Source: Fimbriimonadia bacterium (GTDB taxonomy: Bacteria > Armatimonadota > Fimbriimonadia > Fimbriimonadales > Fimbriimonadaceae). From it: 7,358 bases of DNA. The position numbers and the translations under genes were made by a program. This document shows, in pieces, positions 6,237 to 7,358 of the stretch. The stretch spans positions 1 through 7,358 of the forward strand of contig JALGXY010000424.1 in assembly GCA_029824495.1 (NCBI GenBank). The letters run 5' to 3'. How positions within the stretch are numbered: the stretch's first letter is position 1; the number at the start of each line of letters is the position of its first letter. Under the pieces are notes generated by a model, which had not been told where the DNA came from, did not search any database, and was given only the letters and a program-made list of their open reading frames with translations.

Positions 6237-6802
6237 GGCGACTTAAGAAAGGTGTGACCCTAATCGAAACGCTGCTGGCGGTGATGATCTCATCGGTCAT
6301 CATGTTTGCCGCCCTGACGCTTTGGATCAGCGGCAGTCGATTCTTCATGAATACAGAAACTGATGTCGAGATCACACGCGAGAACTCATCGACGCTAAGG
6401 CGGATCTCTGAGCGGCTGCGGGGAGCCATCGACGTCACGATTTCTGAGGACGGCAAGCGGATCACCTATATGCTTCCGGAGCGGCTCGGTTTTCATGAAC
6501 AGACAACTGGCGAAAACGAGTACGCCCTGCCTGTTCGCTGGGATGGCGTCGAAAGAGGCTATGAGGTGGTCGGCGACAAGCTGATCAACATTCGAACCCA
6601 AAAGGTTTTGGTTGACCACATCATCGCCTACGACCCAGATCCAAAGTCCACTCAGTTTGACCAGGAATACCGGCCGTTCTCTGCAACCTCGATCGGCTCG
6701 AAACGAGCTGTTACGGTCAACCTGATCACCCTTCGACCATCCCCAGTCCAGCCCCGATATGTTCGGATGAAGACCTCCGCACTTTTGAGGAACCGCCACT
6801 AA
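6233..6802 (+). CDS. Minor prepilin, PilW/GspJ-like
   Basis: A 189-residue protein with a textbook prepilin N-terminus: a short basic leader MRRLKKG, then VTLIETLLAVMISSVIMFAA as the hydrophobic helix. Cleavage is expected after G7, and the mature protein has the canonical Glu at +5. After the helix come WISGSRFFMNTETDVEITREN and RRISERLRGAIDVTISEDGKRI; the pattern of a helix, Arg-rich segment and then a beta-rich domain matches PilW and GspJ. The first codons overlap the preceding gene by four bases and the stop TAA shares its last base with the ATG of the next gene, so the three are co-expressed. GspJ and PilW link the I/V-type and K/X-type subunits in the initiating tip complex of type II secretion and type IV pili; the same role is inferred here. 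There is no separate promoter. Confidence 0.87.
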   Translation: MRRLKKGVTLIETLLAVMISSVIMFAALTLWISGSRFFMNTETDVEITRENSSTLRRISERLRGAIDVTISEDGKRITYMLPERLGFHEQTTGENEYALPVRWDGVERGYEVVGDKLINIRTQKVLVDHIIAYDPDPKSTQFDQEYRPFSATSIGSKRAVTVNLITLRPSPVQPRYVRMKTSALLRNRH

Positions 6803-7358
6803 TGAAAAAGAACCAAGGATCCGTTTCTGCCCTGATTCTGGGCATTTTGATGGTGTTGATCGTTATCAGCCTCACCATTTCAAACATTACGACAAACGCC
6901 ATGGTGCAGAGTCGGCGAGAACGCGAGGCGGTCGTCAATTTTGAGGCCGCTCAAGCGGGTCTTGAGTTTGAGGAGACTGAGGTTCGCGACTTTTATGATG
7001 AGCATGAGTATCTTGATATCCTGCTTCACATCACATCAGACGAGTACAAGAACAGAACGAAGAACCTGTTCTCGTACGCGTTCTTCATCCCTGCCCCGGC
7101 TCCTCAAAAAGCCGGTTCGCCCTCCGGACCGACCCTTCCTAACGACTCCAGCCGCAGCGGCTGGGTGACCAGTGTTTCGATCATTCAGGGCCGCGTTCGC
7201 AGCGTGCGGTCGTTCATCTACCTGAAGGACCTCTCGATCTGGAACAATGCGATCTTCGCTGGCTCCGGACAAGCTGGACGCACCATTAACGGCAACGTCG
7301 ACATCCGCGGTTCTATGCATCTTCTCGGTGACGGCGAAGCGTATCGAGATCTGAACGG
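6802..7358 (+). CDS. PilX/GspK-like pilus assembly protein, 3' end beyond window
   Basis: The frame is open from ATG at 6802 to the window edge (185 full codons). The N-terminus MKKNQG is a short prepilin leader with possible cleavage after G6, followed by SVSALILGILMVLIVISL as a membrane helix. Mature position +5 is Leu, so the conserved Glu is absent, as is normal for GspK-type tip subunits. NFEAAQAGLEF (46-56) matches the F-x-A-A-E-A-G-L signature after the helix in PilX-like proteins. A Pro/Ala/Ser/Gly-rich linker (97-119) follows, then beta-strand-like sequence with IFAGSG and NGNVDIRGSMHLLGDG (163-178), which looks like the start of a repetitive beta or solenoid domain. PilX is usually under 200 residues; at 185 residues with no end in sight this is probably larger, perhaps like Thermus ComZ. 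A GAGG (6787-6790) lies 11 bases upstream. Confidence 0.78.
   Translation, partial: MKKNQGSVSALILGILMVLIVISLTISNITTNAMVQSRREREAVVNFEAAQAGLEFEETEVRDFYDEHEYLDILLHITSDEYKNRTKNLFSYAFFIPAPAPQKAGSPSGPTLPNDSSRSGWVTSVSIIQGRVRSVRSFIYLKDLSIWNNAIFAGSGQAGRTINGNVDIRGSMHLLGDGEAYRDLN
7148..7164. repeat. 17-base perfect palindrome CCAGCCGC-A-GCGGCTGG
   Basis: Two 8-base arms flank a single A. It lies in the part of the PilX-like gene that encodes the end of the flexible linker (SSRSGW), where protein sequence constraint should be low. The GC-rich arms could extrude as a cruciform or form a tight hairpin in the mRNA (with a few bases opened as loop). No T-run follows. Confidence 0.5.

Overview
The window carries seven protein genes, packed on both strands, from a moderately GC-rich bacterial chromosome. 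No RNA gene, mobile element, CRISPR array or phage gene was recognised. The organism cannot be fixed from the sequence. A sugar phosphate isomerase/epimerase paired with a Gfo/Idh/MocA oxidoreductase, beside a minor-pilin cluster and a leaderless-looking start, would suit Armatimonadota, Planctomycetota or a Deinococcus-Thermus-like lineage. This is a weak inference.

Layout. (1) 1-2085, minus: a PEP carboxylase gene whose 3' end lies outside the window; 695 N-terminal residues are present, including the main catalytic motifs. (2) 2086-2149: a 64-base divergent spacer with an AT-rich 8-base palindrome (ATTATAAT) that gives a perfect TATAAT -10 box on each strand. (3) 2150-4023, plus: a TIM-barrel sugar isomerase/epimerase followed, with a 1-base stop/start overlap, by a Gfo/Idh/MocA dehydrogenase. 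(4) 5636-4009, minus: a GalU-like nucleotidyltransferase followed, with a 4-base ATGA overlap, by a GHMP kinase resembling plant glucuronokinase. The kinase gene ends inside the end of the dehydrogenase gene (15-base tail-to-tail overlap). (5) 5637-5765: a divergent spacer without a clear promoter. (6) 5766-7358, plus: three overlapping minor-pilin genes in PilV-PilW-PilX-like (GspI-J-K-like) order, the third running off the window.

How the genes may work together. PEP carboxylase is anaplerotic and shares only a promoter region with the isomerase/dehydrogenase pair. That pair probably oxidises and rearranges a sugar, sugar acid or cyclitol. The kinase and nucleotidyltransferase look like a two-step activation module: free sugar to sugar-1-phosphate to NDP-sugar. 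From the kinase motifs the best guess is glucuronate to UDP-glucuronate. The pilin genes probably encode a priming or tip complex for a type IV pilus, DNA-uptake pilus or type II secretion pseudopilus. The most interesting points are the shared symmetric promoter with a leaderless gene, the kinase/nucleotidyltransferase pair, and the minor-pilin operon with an unusual first pilin and a third protein that may be large.
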